Below, piece after piece: positions 18,076-26,836 of a stretch of 64,000 nucleotides of DNA. The notes below the pieces were generated by a model. That model saw nothing but the letters and a program-made list of their open reading frames with translations, had not been told where the DNA came from and did not search any database. Origin of the DNA: JBPOIC01 sp052034865 (GTDB lineage: Bacteria > UBA10199 > JADFYH01); NCBI GenBank assembly GCA_052034865.1, contig JBPOIC010000024.1, positions 7,470 through 71,469 on the forward strand, written 5' to 3'. The first letter of the stretch is position 1. Each line of letters begins with the position of its first letter. Made by a program: the position numbers and the translations under genes.

Positions 18076-18089
18076 GGTCGTTTTCGACC
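18076..18089 (+). other. Small hairpin upstream of pilD
   Basis: GGTCG and CGACC pair around a TTTT loop, 74 bp before the prepilin peptidase start. It is a 5-bp stem without a T run, so it is not a good terminator. It may be an mRNA leader structure or chance. Confidence 0.2.
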
Positions 18090-18162
18090 GTGGGTTTGTA
18101 ATTGATCGCCGGATATCACGGGAATTTTAAAAAACTCAAGAGAACATCCCAAGGATTCTCAT

Positions 18163-19044
18163 ATGGTCACTCCTTTTCCGCCTACTCTCATACACGGACT
18201 GATTTTTTTCCTGGGTCTTCTCATCGGCTCGTTTCTCAATGTCTGCATTGCCCGTATTCCCAACGATGAATCGATTATCCATCCCCGTTCCCACTGCCCG
18301 CACTGTGACCACTTCATTGCCTGGTATGACAATATTCCTGTCCTCAGTTTTTTGTTTCTTAGGGGAAAATGTCGATCCTGCCACGAAAAGATTTCCTTCC
18401 GATACCCGCTTATCGAAATTTTAACAGGTATTTTAGCCCTTCTTTGTGTTTTGAAATTTTCAAGCGTTGCCCAGATTTCTGGATCAGGATTCGCTCCAGC
18501 TCTCTTTCAGTACAGCCACCTAGAAGCAGCCGCTTTCTGGTTTTTTCTTTTTTTGTGTCCTCTTTTGGTGATCAGCTGGATTGACTACGATACGTTCTAT
18601 ATTCCAGACATTCTCAGTCTTCCATTCTTAATCCTGGGACTTCTCACACGCTGGATTGTACTCGCACCTCATTTTTCGACATCAGTTTTTATGGATTCTG
18701 TTTTGGGAGTTTTTGTAGGGGGAGGAAGCCTTTGGTTGGTCAACAAAACCTACGAGCTTATTCGCAAACAGGAAGGAATTGGTGGAGGGGACATTAAACT
18801 CCTGGGAATGATTGGTGCCTTTTTGGGATGGAAATCAATTCTATGGATTCTAATGCTCTCCTCTTTTCTGGGCTCTCTCATCGGAATTTTTCTCATGCTC
18901 TTTAAAAGACTGGGATTTAAATCCGAAATTCCTTTCGGCCCTTTTTTATCGATTGCGGCCGTCCTTCAACTTTTTTACGGGCCTCAAATTTTCGAATCCT
19001 ATTTTTATTTTCTACGCCACCTCGTCTTTGATCTTCACTCCTAA
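18163..19044 (+). CDS. pilD: Type IV prepilin peptidase / N-methyltransferase
   Basis: This polytopic inner-membrane aspartic protease cleaves the leader of type IV prepilins and usually N-methylates the new N-terminal residue. The 293-residue product has the bifunctional layout. It starts with a membrane segment and GSFLNVCIARIP. The cytoplasmic zinc site follows, with C45, C48, C70 and C73 (HCPHC and GKCRSC), then about six further membrane helices. The catalytic aspartates are in WIDYDTFYIPD (about D141/D143) and in GIGGGDIKLLG (D210). It is the likely processor of the pilins at 38-41 kb, about 20 kb away. No pilus gene is adjacent. Confidence 0.95.
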   Translation: MVTPFPPTLIHGLIFFLGLLIGSFLNVCIARIPNDESIIHPRSHCPHCDHFIAWYDNIPVLSFLFLRGKCRSCHEKISFRYPLIEILTGILALLCVLKFSSVAQISGSGFAPALFQYSHLEAAAFWFFLFLCPLLVISWIDYDTFYIPDILSLPFLILGLLTRWIVLAPHFSTSVFMDSVLGVFVGGGSLWLVNKTYELIRKQEGIGGGDIKLLGMIGAFLGWKSILWILMLSSFLGSLIGIFLMLFKRLGFKSEIPFGPFLSIAAVLQLFYGPQIFESYFYFLRHLVFDLHS

Positions 19045-19316
19045 CCAGCTCAATCCATCAATATATAGATCGACGTTTAACTCTTCATATGAAGGATGAA
19101 GGATTTTTCACTTTAAGATCCGCAATCCTTCGACACCATTTTTCCCCTATTTACTCATTTAAGAATAAAAATTAAATATAATTTAATTAAAATTATAAAT
19201 AATTTTTATTAATTATAAAGAATTTTAGCAAAAATTATTTCATTCCTTGCTCATTGTGCTATTTTCATGTAGCGTCCAAACTGAATTAAACATCACATCA
19301 GCGTAGGTTCAGGCCC
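19045..19316. other. AT-rich intergenic region before the XRE regulator
   Basis: From about 19145 to 19260 the sequence is almost wholly A and T, with several AATTTAATTAAAATT-like self-complementary runs. It is sharply different from the neighbouring genes. I see no gene. The region could be a promoter or a nucleoid-protein or regulator target. No single promoter stands out. Confidence 0.45.
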
Positions 19317-19568
19317 ATGACGAATCCACAAAAAGAACTGACTAAAAATTTCGTTCGAAAATATCGCGAAGAACTTTTGATGAGCAAGGCAGAGCTTGCA
19401 AGAAAAGCAGGTCTTTCTGCTTTGACGATCGATCGCATCGAAGGTGGGATGAACTGTCGCATGGACACGAAACGAAAAATCATACTCGCCTTGGGTCTTA
19501 AGCTTGCAGATAAAGATAAAGTCTTTCCCGATTCCGAAGAAACTCCGACCGAAGAGTCAAAAAAGTAA
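19317..19568 (+). CDS. Small XRE-family helix-turn-helix regulator
   Basis: The 83-residue product is little more than one HTH_3 (Cro/C1-type) domain: FVRKYREELLMSKAELARKAG, with the recognition helix LSALTIDRIEGG, then a third helix through KRKIILALGLKLA. A charged tail ends in EESKK. Such proteins bind DNA as dimers. It is flanked on both sides by unusually AT-rich DNA of about 270-290 bp, which might contain its own operators. It lies just upstream of aroC on the same strand, so a role in the aro cluster is possible but unproven. Confidence 0.85.
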   Translation: MTNPQKELTKNFVRKYREELLMSKAELARKAGLSALTIDRIEGGMNCRMDTKRKIILALGLKLADKDKVFPDSEETPTEESKK

Positions 19569-19857
19569 GCTGTTCCTCTCCTTCCTTTTAAAAATCACCC
19601 CATCTATTTGATTTGAAATTTTCACTTAATTTAAAAAACATCTCTTTTTAAATTTTAGAGAAGTTCAAAACAGACTCTTTAAAACTCTGAGAGTCTCATC
19701 TTTACTTCCACTCAAAGTTTCCCTAATCATTACACCTCTTAAGAAACAACAAAGACGGCGCCGATTTTTAAAATCACATAAATTTTTAATTTTATATTGT
19801 GATTCCGATCTTAGGCATTTTTTTCACCCATTTATTTATACTTAGAAACTTCTATCT
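19569..19857. other. AT-rich intergenic region upstream of aroC
   Basis: No gene is visible. The region is A/T-rich throughout. A -10-like TATACT lies at 19837-19842, only 15 bp before the aroC ATG, and no good -35 is spaced correctly. If it is real, the aroC message would have almost no leader. No ribosome site is visible before the ATG. Confidence 0.3.
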
Positions 19858-21027
19858 ATGACCCAGCTTCGACATCTAACTGCCGGCGAATCCCACGGCC
19901 AGGCACTCACCGTTATTTTAGAAGGCATGCCTTCACACGTTCCCATCTCATCCGAATTTATCAATCATCAGCTATTCAGGCGACAACAAGGTTATGGTCG
20001 TGGCGGTCGCATGAAAATTGAAAAGGATGAAGTCCAGATTCTTTCAGGCGTCAGATTCGGAAAAACCCTCGGTTCTCCGATCACCTTGCAAATTCTCAAC
20101 CGCGACTGGGCTGTGTGGTCGAAAGAAATGGCAGTAGAGGGAGAACCAGAAAATTTAAAGCGCGAAGTCACACGGCCACGTCCAGGTCATGCCGATCTCT
20201 CGGGAGGAATGAAATACGATCACCATGATCTTCGAAATATTTTAGAAAGGGCCTCGGCCCGGGAAACGACTGCCCGTGTCGCCTGTGGTGCCGTGGCAAA
20301 ATCCTTTTTGAAAGAATGTGGAATTGAAATAGTCGGATACATCCTTTCGATAGGTTCGGTGAGTGCCGATCCCAATCGTCCTCCTTTCGAAAAACTTTTA
20401 GAGCTCACCGAGAAAAGCCCAGTTCGAACCTACGATGAAAAAGCTGCTGAAAAAATGATTGAGCAAATTGATCTGGCTCAAAAAAACGGAGATTCTTTGG
20501 GAGGAATCTTCGAAGTGACTGTCCGCGGTCTTCCTCCAGGTTTGGGAAGTCATGTTCAATGGGACAGAAAACTCGATGGGCAATTGGCCCAGGCCATCTT
20601 AAGTATTCAGGCCGTCAAGGGAGTTGAATTTGGAATGGGGTTTGATTCCGCCATTCGGTTTGGATCGGAAGTCCATGATGAGATTTTTTTTGATCCTGCC
20701 AAAAAAGAATACTTCAGAAAAACCAATGGAGCTGGAGGTATTGAAGGAGGGATGACGAACGGTGCCCTTCTTGTTCTTCGAGGGGCCATGAAACCCATCT
20801 CTACCTTATATAAGCCTTTAAGCTCGGTAGATATTCTGACCAAAGAATCCTTCCAGGCCTCCATTGAGCGCTCCGACACCTGCGCCGCCCCAGCCGCGGC
20901 CGTCATTGCCGAAAACGTCGTCGCTCTTACATTGGCCAATGCCGTTCTTGAAAAGTTTGGTGGGGATAGTCTGAATGAGATCAAAAGAAATATGGCTGGA
21001 TATCTTGAACAGATAAAAAGTTACTAA
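19858..21027 (+). CDS. aroC: Chorismate synthase
   Basis: AroC makes chorismate from EPSP with reduced FMN, the last step of the shikimate pathway. The 389-residue product shows the family signatures in order: LTAGESHGQAL at the N-terminus, RRQQGYGRGGRMKIEKD, RPGHADLSGGMKYDHHDLRNILERASARETTARV in outline (HADL, KY, RNILERASARETT), and the C-terminal GGIEGGMTNG and RSDTCAAPAAAVIAENV with the conserved acidic/Ala-rich end. It is the first gene of a cluster with aroK, aroB and aroQ. The ATG lacks a clear ribosome site. Confidence 0.97.
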   Translation: MTQLRHLTAGESHGQALTVILEGMPSHVPISSEFINHQLFRRQQGYGRGGRMKIEKDEVQILSGVRFGKTLGSPITLQILNRDWAVWSKEMAVEGEPENLKREVTRPRPGHADLSGGMKYDHHDLRNILERASARETTARVACGAVAKSFLKECGIEIVGYILSIGSVSADPNRPPFEKLLELTEKSPVRTYDEKAAEKMIEQIDLAQKNGDSLGGIFEVTVRGLPPGLGSHVQWDRKLDGQLAQAILSIQAVKGVEFGMGFDSAIRFGSEVHDEIFFDPAKKEYFRKTNGAGGIEGGMTNGALLVLRGAMKPISTLYKPLSSVDILTKESFQASIERSDTCAAPAAAVIAENVVALTLANAVLEKFGGDSLNEIKRNMAGYLEQIKSY

Positions 21028-21198
21028 ATTTTATGAAACGGGGGGTAGACTTCTCCTTCGAGAGAGCCAAGTCATCCAAAGGCGGACTTGGCTTGTCAAA
21101 TCATGAGCTTGACGAAGGGTCGAAGAGTCAAATCCATGTCCCATTGAGTGAGAACTCACTTTGAAACAGATTCTAAAAGCCTTTGGTCCTTATCTCTT
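21028..21198. repeat. Intergenic gap with a repeat-like hairpin
   Basis: The gap between aroC and the lipoprotein gene contains GAAGGGTC at about 21115, then GAGTGAG/CTCACT arms near 21147-21160 and GAAACAGAT. The same order (GAAGGGTC, a CACTT hairpin, GAAACAGAT) occurs at 33053-33092, so this is a dispersed repeat fragment inside the aro cluster. Confidence 0.4.
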
Positions 21199-21927
21199 AT
21201 GAAAAGAATTCAACTATTCACCCTGACATTCCTCTTCGCCCTCCTCACATTTACAGCCTGCACCAGACTTCCGGTGCCCGAAGATAAAAAAGATTACGTG
21301 GGCACCTGGAAGAGCAACGAAGTGACCCTCACTCTCACCCAGGACGGGGGAGTGAATTATGAAAGGATTGGGCCCGTAAACAAAACCTTCAAAGGCCCGT
21401 TAAAAGCATTCAAAGGAAATGATTTTGTCGCAGGCATTTGGTTTCTCACCACGACTTTCAAGGTGGATTCACCACCACACCTGGATGGAAATCTCTGGAA
21501 AATGACCGTAGATGGAATTGAGCTCATCAGAACCTATCCCCTTGTTTTTCCCTCCCTGCCTCCCCTTCCTCTTCCCTTAGATGAAGAATCAAGTCGCCTG
21601 GCCATAGAGACCTTTCGCGATTTCGCATGGGCTGTAAAAAACAAAAACTTTGAGCCATTTTATCAAAAAACCTCGCAGTTATGGAAAACCAACATGACCG
21701 CAGCCGGCATTGCCAAAGCCTTTCAGGTCTTCATGGATAAGCAGATAGACCTCACCAACAATCAAAGCATGCCTGTCTTTAGCGAAAAACCAGCCATTAA
21801 TTCGGAAAATCGCCTGCTCCTAAAAGGTTACTTTCCTCAATCCGGCCCGATGCCTTATTTTGAGTTTTACTATACTTATGAGCATCCTCACTGGGCACTG
21901 ACCTCCATTTCGGTTTCCATCAAATAA
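21199..21927 (+). CDS. Lipoprotein of unknown function in the aro cluster
   Basis: I start it at 21199, where MKRIQLFTLTF leads into a hydrophobic core and the lipobox LTFTAC. The extension to 21148 has no signal-like sense. The mature protein of about 225 residues opens with DYVGTWKSNEVTLTLTQDGG, a lipocalin-like strand pattern of the kind seen in DUF-type sensor lipoproteins. It continues after a Pro-rich linker (FPSLPPLPLPL) with a second alpha/beta part that could be a DUF4864- or NTF2-like fold (FRDFAWAVKNKNFEPFYQ to a terminal ALTSISVSIK strand). I do not recognise a named family. It sits between aroC and aroK on the same strand. Confidence 0.65.
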   Translation: MKRIQLFTLTFLFALLTFTACTRLPVPEDKKDYVGTWKSNEVTLTLTQDGGVNYERIGPVNKTFKGPLKAFKGNDFVAGIWFLTTTFKVDSPPHLDGNLWKMTVDGIELIRTYPLVFPSLPPLPLPLDEESSRLAIETFRDFAWAVKNKNFEPFYQKTSQLWKTNMTAAGIAKAFQVFMDKQIDLTNNQSMPVFSEKPAINSENRLLLKGYFPQSGPMPYFEFYYTYEHPHWALTSISVSIK

Positions 21928-21952
21928 CTCATTTCTCCCCTCCATTCTGAAT

Positions 21953-22465
21953 ATGACTTATCCCCATCTCATTACTTTGGCAGGTTTCATGGGAACCGGA
22001 AAAACCGCCGTTGGCCAATCCCTGGCAAGAACGATCCATTATCTTTTTTCAGATAGCGATCGGGACATCGCTGCCAAAGAAGGGAGAAGCATCCAGGAAA
22101 TTTTTGAAAAAGAAGGGGAGCCGTATTTTCGCAAAATTGAAAAAGAGACGATCTTCAAACTTGCCAACAACTCTCCCCTCATTCTCTCGGTGGGTGGGGG
22201 AGCGATTCTCGATCCGGAAATCCTTCAACTGCTCAGCAAAAAAGGGGTTGTCGTCCTCCTCACAGCCAGCGTCGATGAAATCACCAGACGATTGGGTCAT
22301 GATAATGAGAGGCCCCTCCTCTCGCGGGGGAATCGGAAAAAAAAGATCGAAAAACTTTTAAAAGAACGCTCTGAAATTTACTCGAAAGTTCCCATTCAAA
22401 TCGACACCACGGGACTCGCCATCGATGAAGTCGTTCAGAAAATCATCCAAAGGATTTCGTCATGA
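21953..22465 (+). CDS. aroK: Shikimate kinase
   Basis: AroK phosphorylates shikimate at the 3-hydroxyl with ATP. The 170-residue product has the Walker A motif GFMGTGKTAVG near residues 11-21, the shikimate-binding DSDRDIAAKEGRSIQEIFEKEGE (the D and R of SDRD), FRKIEKE with the conserved Arg, and the glycine triad SVGGGAI. The LID arginine region is RGNRKKK and the later RSEIYSKV. The length is normal. Its last four bases overlap the start of aroB (ATGA), so the two are translationally coupled. Confidence 0.96.
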   Translation: MTYPHLITLAGFMGTGKTAVGQSLARTIHYLFSDSDRDIAAKEGRSIQEIFEKEGEPYFRKIEKETIFKLANNSPLILSVGGGAILDPEILQLLSKKGVVVLLTASVDEITRRLGHDNERPLLSRGNRKKKIEKLLKERSEIYSKVPIQIDTTGLAIDEVVQKIIQRISS

Positions 22466-23577
22466 ACTCAACGCCTCAAAAAATCACCTTGCGATTGAGC
22501 GATCGCAGCTGCCCCATCTATTTCTCAACCGGCATTCAAAACACCCTCGTTCGTGTCATTCGAAAGCATTTCAAAGCGACGCGTTTTATTGTCGTCACCA
22601 ACCCGACCCTCGACAAGCTCTACGGCAAGGCTCTGCGATCCGAACTTCAGGGGTTGGGAAAAATTGAATGGATTCGGATTCCGGACGGTGAGCGCTACAA
22701 AACACTTCAAACGACCGAAAGCATTTATCAAAAACTCACCCGTCTGAAAGCTGATCGTCATACACCGCTGATTGCCTTTGGAGGAGGAGTGATAGGCGAT
22801 GTGGCCGGCTTTGCAGCTGCAACCTATCTAAGAGGAATTCCACTGATTCAGATTCCCACCACCCTTTTGGCCCAGGTCGACTCCAGTGTGGGAGGAAAAA
22901 CCGGAGTGGATCTGCCTCAAGGAAAAAACCTGGTCGGATCTTTCTATCAGCCCCATTTGGTATTTATCGATGTGAGCCTGCTTAAAACCCTGCCTCGGCG
23001 GGAAATCCTTTGTGGAACAGCCGAGGTTATCAAGTACGGAGCGATTCAGGATCCAAAACTTTTTACGCTGCTTGAGAAATCAATCGATGATTTTTTAAAG
23101 CTTGATTTGAACCTGGTTGAAAAAATCGTGCGCACCTGCGTGAAGATCAAGGCTGGGATCGTTGAAAAAGATGAAAAAGAAACCCTCGGGCTTCGGATGT
23201 TTTTAAACTTTGGCCATACGCTGGGACATGCGATCGAAACCCTTTCAGGTTACAGGCGCTTCAGTCATGGGGCCGGTGTTGCGATGGGGATGAGTTTTGC
23301 CGCGAAACTTTCTGTAGCACTGGGGCTAACGGATCAAAAAACCATGGGACGATTGGAAATTCTGATTGAGCGCGCAGGCCTTGCGAATCCTCTTCCTGAA
23401 TTTTCAAGAAATGCTTACCTCGAAGTAATGTCTCGTGATAAAAAGGCGAAAGCAGGAAAGATTCAATATGTCCTCCTGAAGAAAATTGGTCAGGTGCAAG
23501 CCATAAGCCTTGAGCTTGAACAGATCGGCGCGCTTCTTGAAAATGAGCTGAAAGCCCTTAGAGAAACCAGGGGATAA
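22462..23577 (+). CDS. aroB: 3-dehydroquinate synthase
   Basis: AroB cyclises DAHP to 3-dehydroquinate, using NAD and a divalent metal. The 371-residue protein shows the NAD-binding IPDGERYKTLQT and FGGGVIGDVAGFAAATYLRG, the conserved IPTTLLAQVDSSVGGKTGVD, GSFYQP, and the metal ligands in ETLGLRMFLNFGHTLGHAIE and FSHGAGVAMGM. The length matches the family. It overlaps aroK by four bases and is followed three bases later by a small TPR-like gene. Confidence 0.96.
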   Translation: MNSTPQKITLRLSDRSCPIYFSTGIQNTLVRVIRKHFKATRFIVVTNPTLDKLYGKALRSELQGLGKIEWIRIPDGERYKTLQTTESIYQKLTRLKADRHTPLIAFGGGVIGDVAGFAAATYLRGIPLIQIPTTLLAQVDSSVGGKTGVDLPQGKNLVGSFYQPHLVFIDVSLLKTLPRREILCGTAEVIKYGAIQDPKLFTLLEKSIDDFLKLDLNLVEKIVRTCVKIKAGIVEKDEKETLGLRMFLNFGHTLGHAIETLSGYRRFSHGAGVAMGMSFAAKLSVALGLTDQKTMGRLEILIERAGLANPLPEFSRNAYLEVMSRDKKAKAGKIQYVLLKKIGQVQAISLELEQIGALLENELKALRETRG

Positions 23578-23580
23578 ACC

Positions 23581-23940
23581 ATGAGCTTTGAAATCGATCC
23601 GGTGTTTTATACCGAAACTTTCGTTAAAATCCTGCAAGGCCAGGGTCATACCTACCATGCCTACCGGCTTTGCGAAAAAATCCTTTCCCAGGATGAATCC
23701 AATCCACGCATTCGTGAGCTTTTGGAAAAACTCAAACCCACCTTCAAATTTGAGAAAAAGAACTTAACGGTTCAAGAAGAAACTACGGAACCCGGAATGG
23801 CTCCGACTGAACTTGTTGTGGCTGAAGATTCACCCGGGATTTCCAGACCTCCTTACCAAAACGCAGAAAAAATTTCCAAATTAGAGGCCTTGCTGGTTAA
23901 AATCCAGAGTCGAGCCATATCCCCAAAACCTTATGCCTAA
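23581..23940 (+). CDS. Small TPR-like protein in the aro cluster
   Basis: The 119-residue product has one helical-repeat-like region (DPVFYTETFVKILQGQGHTYHAYRLCEKILSQDES in outline: FYTETFVKIL, AYRLCEKIL, IRELLEKLK). That matches a single TPR-type hairpin and resembles the start of larger TPR proteins of deltaproteobacteria. The rest is an acidic linker and a terminal amphipathic helix (AEKISKLEALLVKIQSR). It starts three bases after aroB and overlaps the start of aroQ by eight bases, so it is clearly part of the operon. No catalytic function is visible, and it may be a scaffolding or interaction protein. Confidence 0.7.
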   Translation: MSFEIDPVFYTETFVKILQGQGHTYHAYRLCEKILSQDESNPRIRELLEKLKPTFKFEKKNLTVQEETTEPGMAPTELVVAEDSPGISRPPYQNAEKISKLEALLVKIQSRAISPKPYA

Positions 23941-24382
23941 AAAAACAAAAAAAATTTTGATCTTGCATGGCCCCAACCTGAACCTCCTGGGCGAAAGGGA
24001 ACCAGGTGTTTATGGAGCTACCTCACTCGAAGAGATCAATCGCCTTTTAAAGCAGGAAGCGCAAAAGCTGGAAGTCGAGATCTGCTGTTTTCAAAGCAAT
24101 TGTGAAGGCGACCTCATCAATCAGATCCAGGAAGCGCGAAAAATCTATCAGGCGATCGTCCTCAACCCCGCCGCCTATACACACACCTCTGTGGCCATTC
24201 GCGACGCCATTGCAGCGATTTCGATTCCAGTGATCGAAGTTCATCTAAGCAACATCTACCAACGCGAGGAATTCAGGCATCATTCCTATATTGCACCCGT
24301 TGCGCGAGGACAAATCTCGGGCTTTGGAAAAGAGAGCTATCTTCTGGGTCTAAAAGCCGCTGTCGGGATTTTGAATTCTTAA
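23933..24382 (+). CDS. aroQ: Type II 3-dehydroquinate dehydratase
   Basis: AroQ removes water from 3-dehydroquinate to give 3-dehydroshikimate, through an enolate intermediate and a dodecameric enzyme. The 149-residue product has the family start KILILHGPNLNLLGEREPGVYG with the catalytic Tyr in VYG, FQSNCEGDLINQIQEA, the substrate-binding LNPAAYTHTSVAIRDAI, EVHLSNIYQREEFRHHS with the catalytic His, and GFGKESYLLGLKA. With aroK, aroB and aroC it accounts for four of the seven shikimate steps. aroG/F, aroE and aroA are not in the window. Confidence 0.97.
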   Translation: MPKKTKKILILHGPNLNLLGEREPGVYGATSLEEINRLLKQEAQKLEVEICCFQSNCEGDLINQIQEARKIYQAIVLNPAAYTHTSVAIRDAIAAISIPVIEVHLSNIYQREEFRHHSYIAPVARGQISGFGKESYLLGLKAAVGILNS

Positions 24383-24408
24383 ACCCCTCATTTTGGGAAA
24401 TTTAAAAA

Positions 24409-25194
24409 ATGATCAAAATCGCATTTCCCTCATTCCTGAAATTTCTCGATCCCTTCAAAAAATTTTTCGTGCGTGGAAAATATGAAAAAGAGCTGCAAGA
24501 GCTTCTGTCCCAGATTTCCACCAACCCGCAGGATCTCCGATTAAAAGTAAAGCTTGGAGAGCTTAGGTTTAAACGGCGGGAGATCCCTCTGGGGATCCAA
24601 GCTTTTCGGGAAGTCGCTGAGAGCTATGTCGAGGAGGGCTTCATTCTCAAGGCCGTGGCCATTTACAAAAACATTATCCGTTTTGCTCCTGGCGCTGTGG
24701 AGTTCAATGAAAAGCTGGCATCTGTTTACCATCAGCTCGGAATGACCAAGGATGCGATCAACCAATACCTCATCGTCATCAACTACTTTCAGAATCATGG
24801 GGAAAAAGAGAGAGTCCTGGAGGCCGCCAAAAAAATGGTCGCAGTCGACCCTGCTGAAATTCAAAACCGGATGCGACTGGCGGAGATTTATTACAATCAG
24901 GGGTTTCAGGAGGCGGCACTCGAGGAATATGAAAAGATTGGCAATGAGCTGAAAGTTAAAGGGGGAAAACAGATTTCTTTGCTCATCGGGGTTCTGGAAA
25001 ACATCTTTTTTAGAAGGCCCAAAGACTTGCACCTGCTCAAGGAAATCTGCATTTTGCATCTTAAAAATCATGCCCCCCAGGCCGTCATCCGCAAAATCGA
25101 AAAACATAAACTGATAGAAGACCCTGACTTTAAAAAGATTTTCGATAAGGCCCGAGAGATGGAAGAGTATGACCAGCAAAAGAAAGGAAGCTGA
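24409..25194 (+). CDS. TPR-repeat protein
   Basis: The 261-residue product is built of tetratricopeptide-like helix pairs from about residue 28 onwards (ELLSQISTNPQDLRLKVKLGEL, AVAIYKNIIRFAPGAVEFNEKLASVYHQLG, AINQYLIVINYF, MVAVDPAEIQNRMRLAEIYYNQGFQEAALEEY). It begins with a short hydrophobic/basic segment (FLKFLDPFKKFFVRGK) that is not a clean signal peptide. TPR proteins mediate protein contacts, and no partner is evident. It follows aroQ by 26 bp and is probably the last gene of the aro operon. Its N-terminal region resembles the small TPR-like protein upstream of aroQ. Confidence 0.8.
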   Translation: MIKIAFPSFLKFLDPFKKFFVRGKYEKELQELLSQISTNPQDLRLKVKLGELRFKRREIPLGIQAFREVAESYVEEGFILKAVAIYKNIIRFAPGAVEFNEKLASVYHQLGMTKDAINQYLIVINYFQNHGEKERVLEAAKKMVAVDPAEIQNRMRLAEIYYNQGFQEAALEEYEKIGNELKVKGGKQISLLIGVLENIFFRRPKDLHLLKEICILHLKNHAPQAVIRKIEKHKLIEDPDFKKIFDKAREMEEYDQQKKGS

Positions 25195-25284
25195 ACAATA
25201 CTTGCAAATTCATTTTACTTCCCATTCTGATCACCCCAACTCCCCCTCATTGAATCTCTATTTTTCTCAAACTAATTTGAGGGC

Positions 25285-26400
25285 ATGTCCCTTCTCCTGT
25301 TAACTGAGAAAAACCCAGCTTACGCTCCCCTGTCTGTCCTTCCCCCCTGGATAAACTCCATCCTGTTTGTTGGGATTATCCTCACTCTCCTGTTCGCCGA
25401 ATGGGCCTTATTCAGATCTCTCAAGAACTGGTCACAGCGCCATCAATCCGACTGGTATAATTCCGCTATCAAGCCTTTAAAATACCCCTGTACCCTTTTC
25501 ATTCTATCCATTGCAGTCGGCTCGATCCCTCTTTTTTTCAAGATTCCTTTCACCTTCTCAAAAATCGCGACTCCGCTTTCTCGTCTGTTGATCATCTTGG
25601 GACTCTGTGTGTTTGCCCAAAAAGTCCTGATGAAGTTTTATGAAAAATTTCTCTTTCGTCATAAAATCTTCAAAACCTACGCACAGATGGGCTCGCTTGC
25701 GATCAAAGTCACTGTTTATGGCATTCTCCTGCTGGTCTTTTTGGATATGGTCGGAATTTCAGTCACGCCCTTGATTGCTTCTTTGGGTATAGGAAGTATC
25801 GCCGTCGCCTTTGCCCTGAAAGAAACTCTCTCCAATCTGTTTTCGGGCCTTTATCTTATCGTCGATCAACCGATTCGGGTGGGAGATTATATCCGGATCG
25901 AATCCGGAGAAGAAGGTTATGTGGAGACCATTGGTTGGCGGAGTACCCACATCCGCATGCTTCAAAATAATGTTGTCATTGTTCCCAACGAGCGGCTGAC
26001 CTCCAAAATCATCACCAACTACGATTTGCTGGATCACGAACTGGCGGTCCTGGTTTCGCTCGGCGTCGCGTATGAGAGCGATTTGGAGAAAGTGGAGAAA
26101 ATCACGGTCGAGGTCGCTCGGGAGATCATGCAGACAACCCCCGGCGGCGTTCCTTCTTTTGAGCCATTCATCCGCTACGATACTTTTGGGGATTTTTCGA
26201 TCAGGTTTACGGTGATTTTACGGGGCAAGGAATTTGTGGATCAGTACCTGATCAAGCATGAGTTCGTCAAAAAACTCCACCGCCGCTATCATAAAGAAGG
26301 AATCGTCATCCCCACCCTTTTAAATCCTCTCTATCTGAGCGGAAGTCCGCTCCAGATACCATCTTCTTCCGAAACGACGCGTTCTCTCAAAAAGCAATGA
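25285..26400 (+). CDS. MscS-family mechanosensitive channel
   Basis: The 371-residue protein is a small-conductance mechanosensitive channel, a safety valve against hypo-osmotic shock. It has about five N-terminal hydrophobic segments (residues 20-180), one or two more than E. coli MscS. The pore helix is Gly/Ala-rich (LIASLGIGSIAVAFALKETLSNLFSG), as in MscS TM3. The beta domain begins IRVGDYIRIESGEEGYVETIGWRSTHIR, and NNVVIVPNERLTSKIITNY and the alpha/beta C-terminus follow. The length and layout resemble the MscM/YnaI class. It is an isolated gene, 90 bp after the TPR gene. Confidence 0.92.
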   Translation: MSLLLLTEKNPAYAPLSVLPPWINSILFVGIILTLLFAEWALFRSLKNWSQRHQSDWYNSAIKPLKYPCTLFILSIAVGSIPLFFKIPFTFSKIATPLSRLLIILGLCVFAQKVLMKFYEKFLFRHKIFKTYAQMGSLAIKVTVYGILLLVFLDMVGISVTPLIASLGIGSIAVAFALKETLSNLFSGLYLIVDQPIRVGDYIRIESGEEGYVETIGWRSTHIRMLQNNVVIVPNERLTSKIITNYDLLDHELAVLVSLGVAYESDLEKVEKITVEVAREIMQTTPGGVPSFEPFIRYDTFGDFSIRFTVILRGKEFVDQYLIKHEFVKKLHRRYHKEGIVIPTLLNPLYLSGSPLQIPSSSETTRSLKKQ

Positions 26401-26464
26401 GAAAGGCATCATTTTCAGCCAGCCCCATTGAGGAAAATGAAGAGTTGGAGCATGAATTGAAACA

Positions 26465-26836
26465 ATGAAAGTTTCTTACGAAGAACTCGTCGTCCTCATC
26501 CAGGGCACTTATTTTCTCATCACGGGTCTTTGGCCCTTGATTCACTATCCTTCGTTTGTTTTTGTCACTGGATCAAAAACCGATGATTGGTTGGTAAAAA
26601 CAGTAGGAGTATTAGTCAGCGTGATTGGATATACCCTCGTTCTTTCTGCCCTTCGACACAACCTTCAAACAGAAATCCTGCTTCTTGCCATTGGCTCTGC
26701 CCTGGGGCTCATGATCATCGATATTTTTTATGTTTTAAGAAAACGAATCGCTCCGGTTTATCTTTTCGATGCTCTGGTAGAGTTAAGTTTGATAACAAGC
26801 CTGCTTCTCTTGCATAAAAGTTTTCAGTCCTCATAA
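26465..26836 (+). CDS. Small four-helix membrane protein
   Basis: The 123-residue product has about four hydrophobic segments (QGTYFLITGLWPLI, LVKTVGVLVSVIGYTLVLSAL, TEILLLAIGSALGLMIIDIFYVL, ALVELSLITSLLLLH). The motif TGLWPLIHYPSFVFVTGSKTDDWLVKTVG is one I have seen in a widespread uncharacterised family. No function is known to me. It lies 64 bp downstream of the MscS gene and points the same way. Confidence 0.65.
   Translation: MKVSYEELVVLIQGTYFLITGLWPLIHYPSFVFVTGSKTDDWLVKTVGVLVSVIGYTLVLSALRHNLQTEILLLAIGSALGLMIIDIFYVLRKRIAPVYLFDALVELSLITSLLLLHKSFQSS

Noticed and set aside
24541..25179. A 212-codon minus-strand frame over the TPR gene
   Set aside because: The TPR repeats on the plus strand are clear, so this is a shadow frame.
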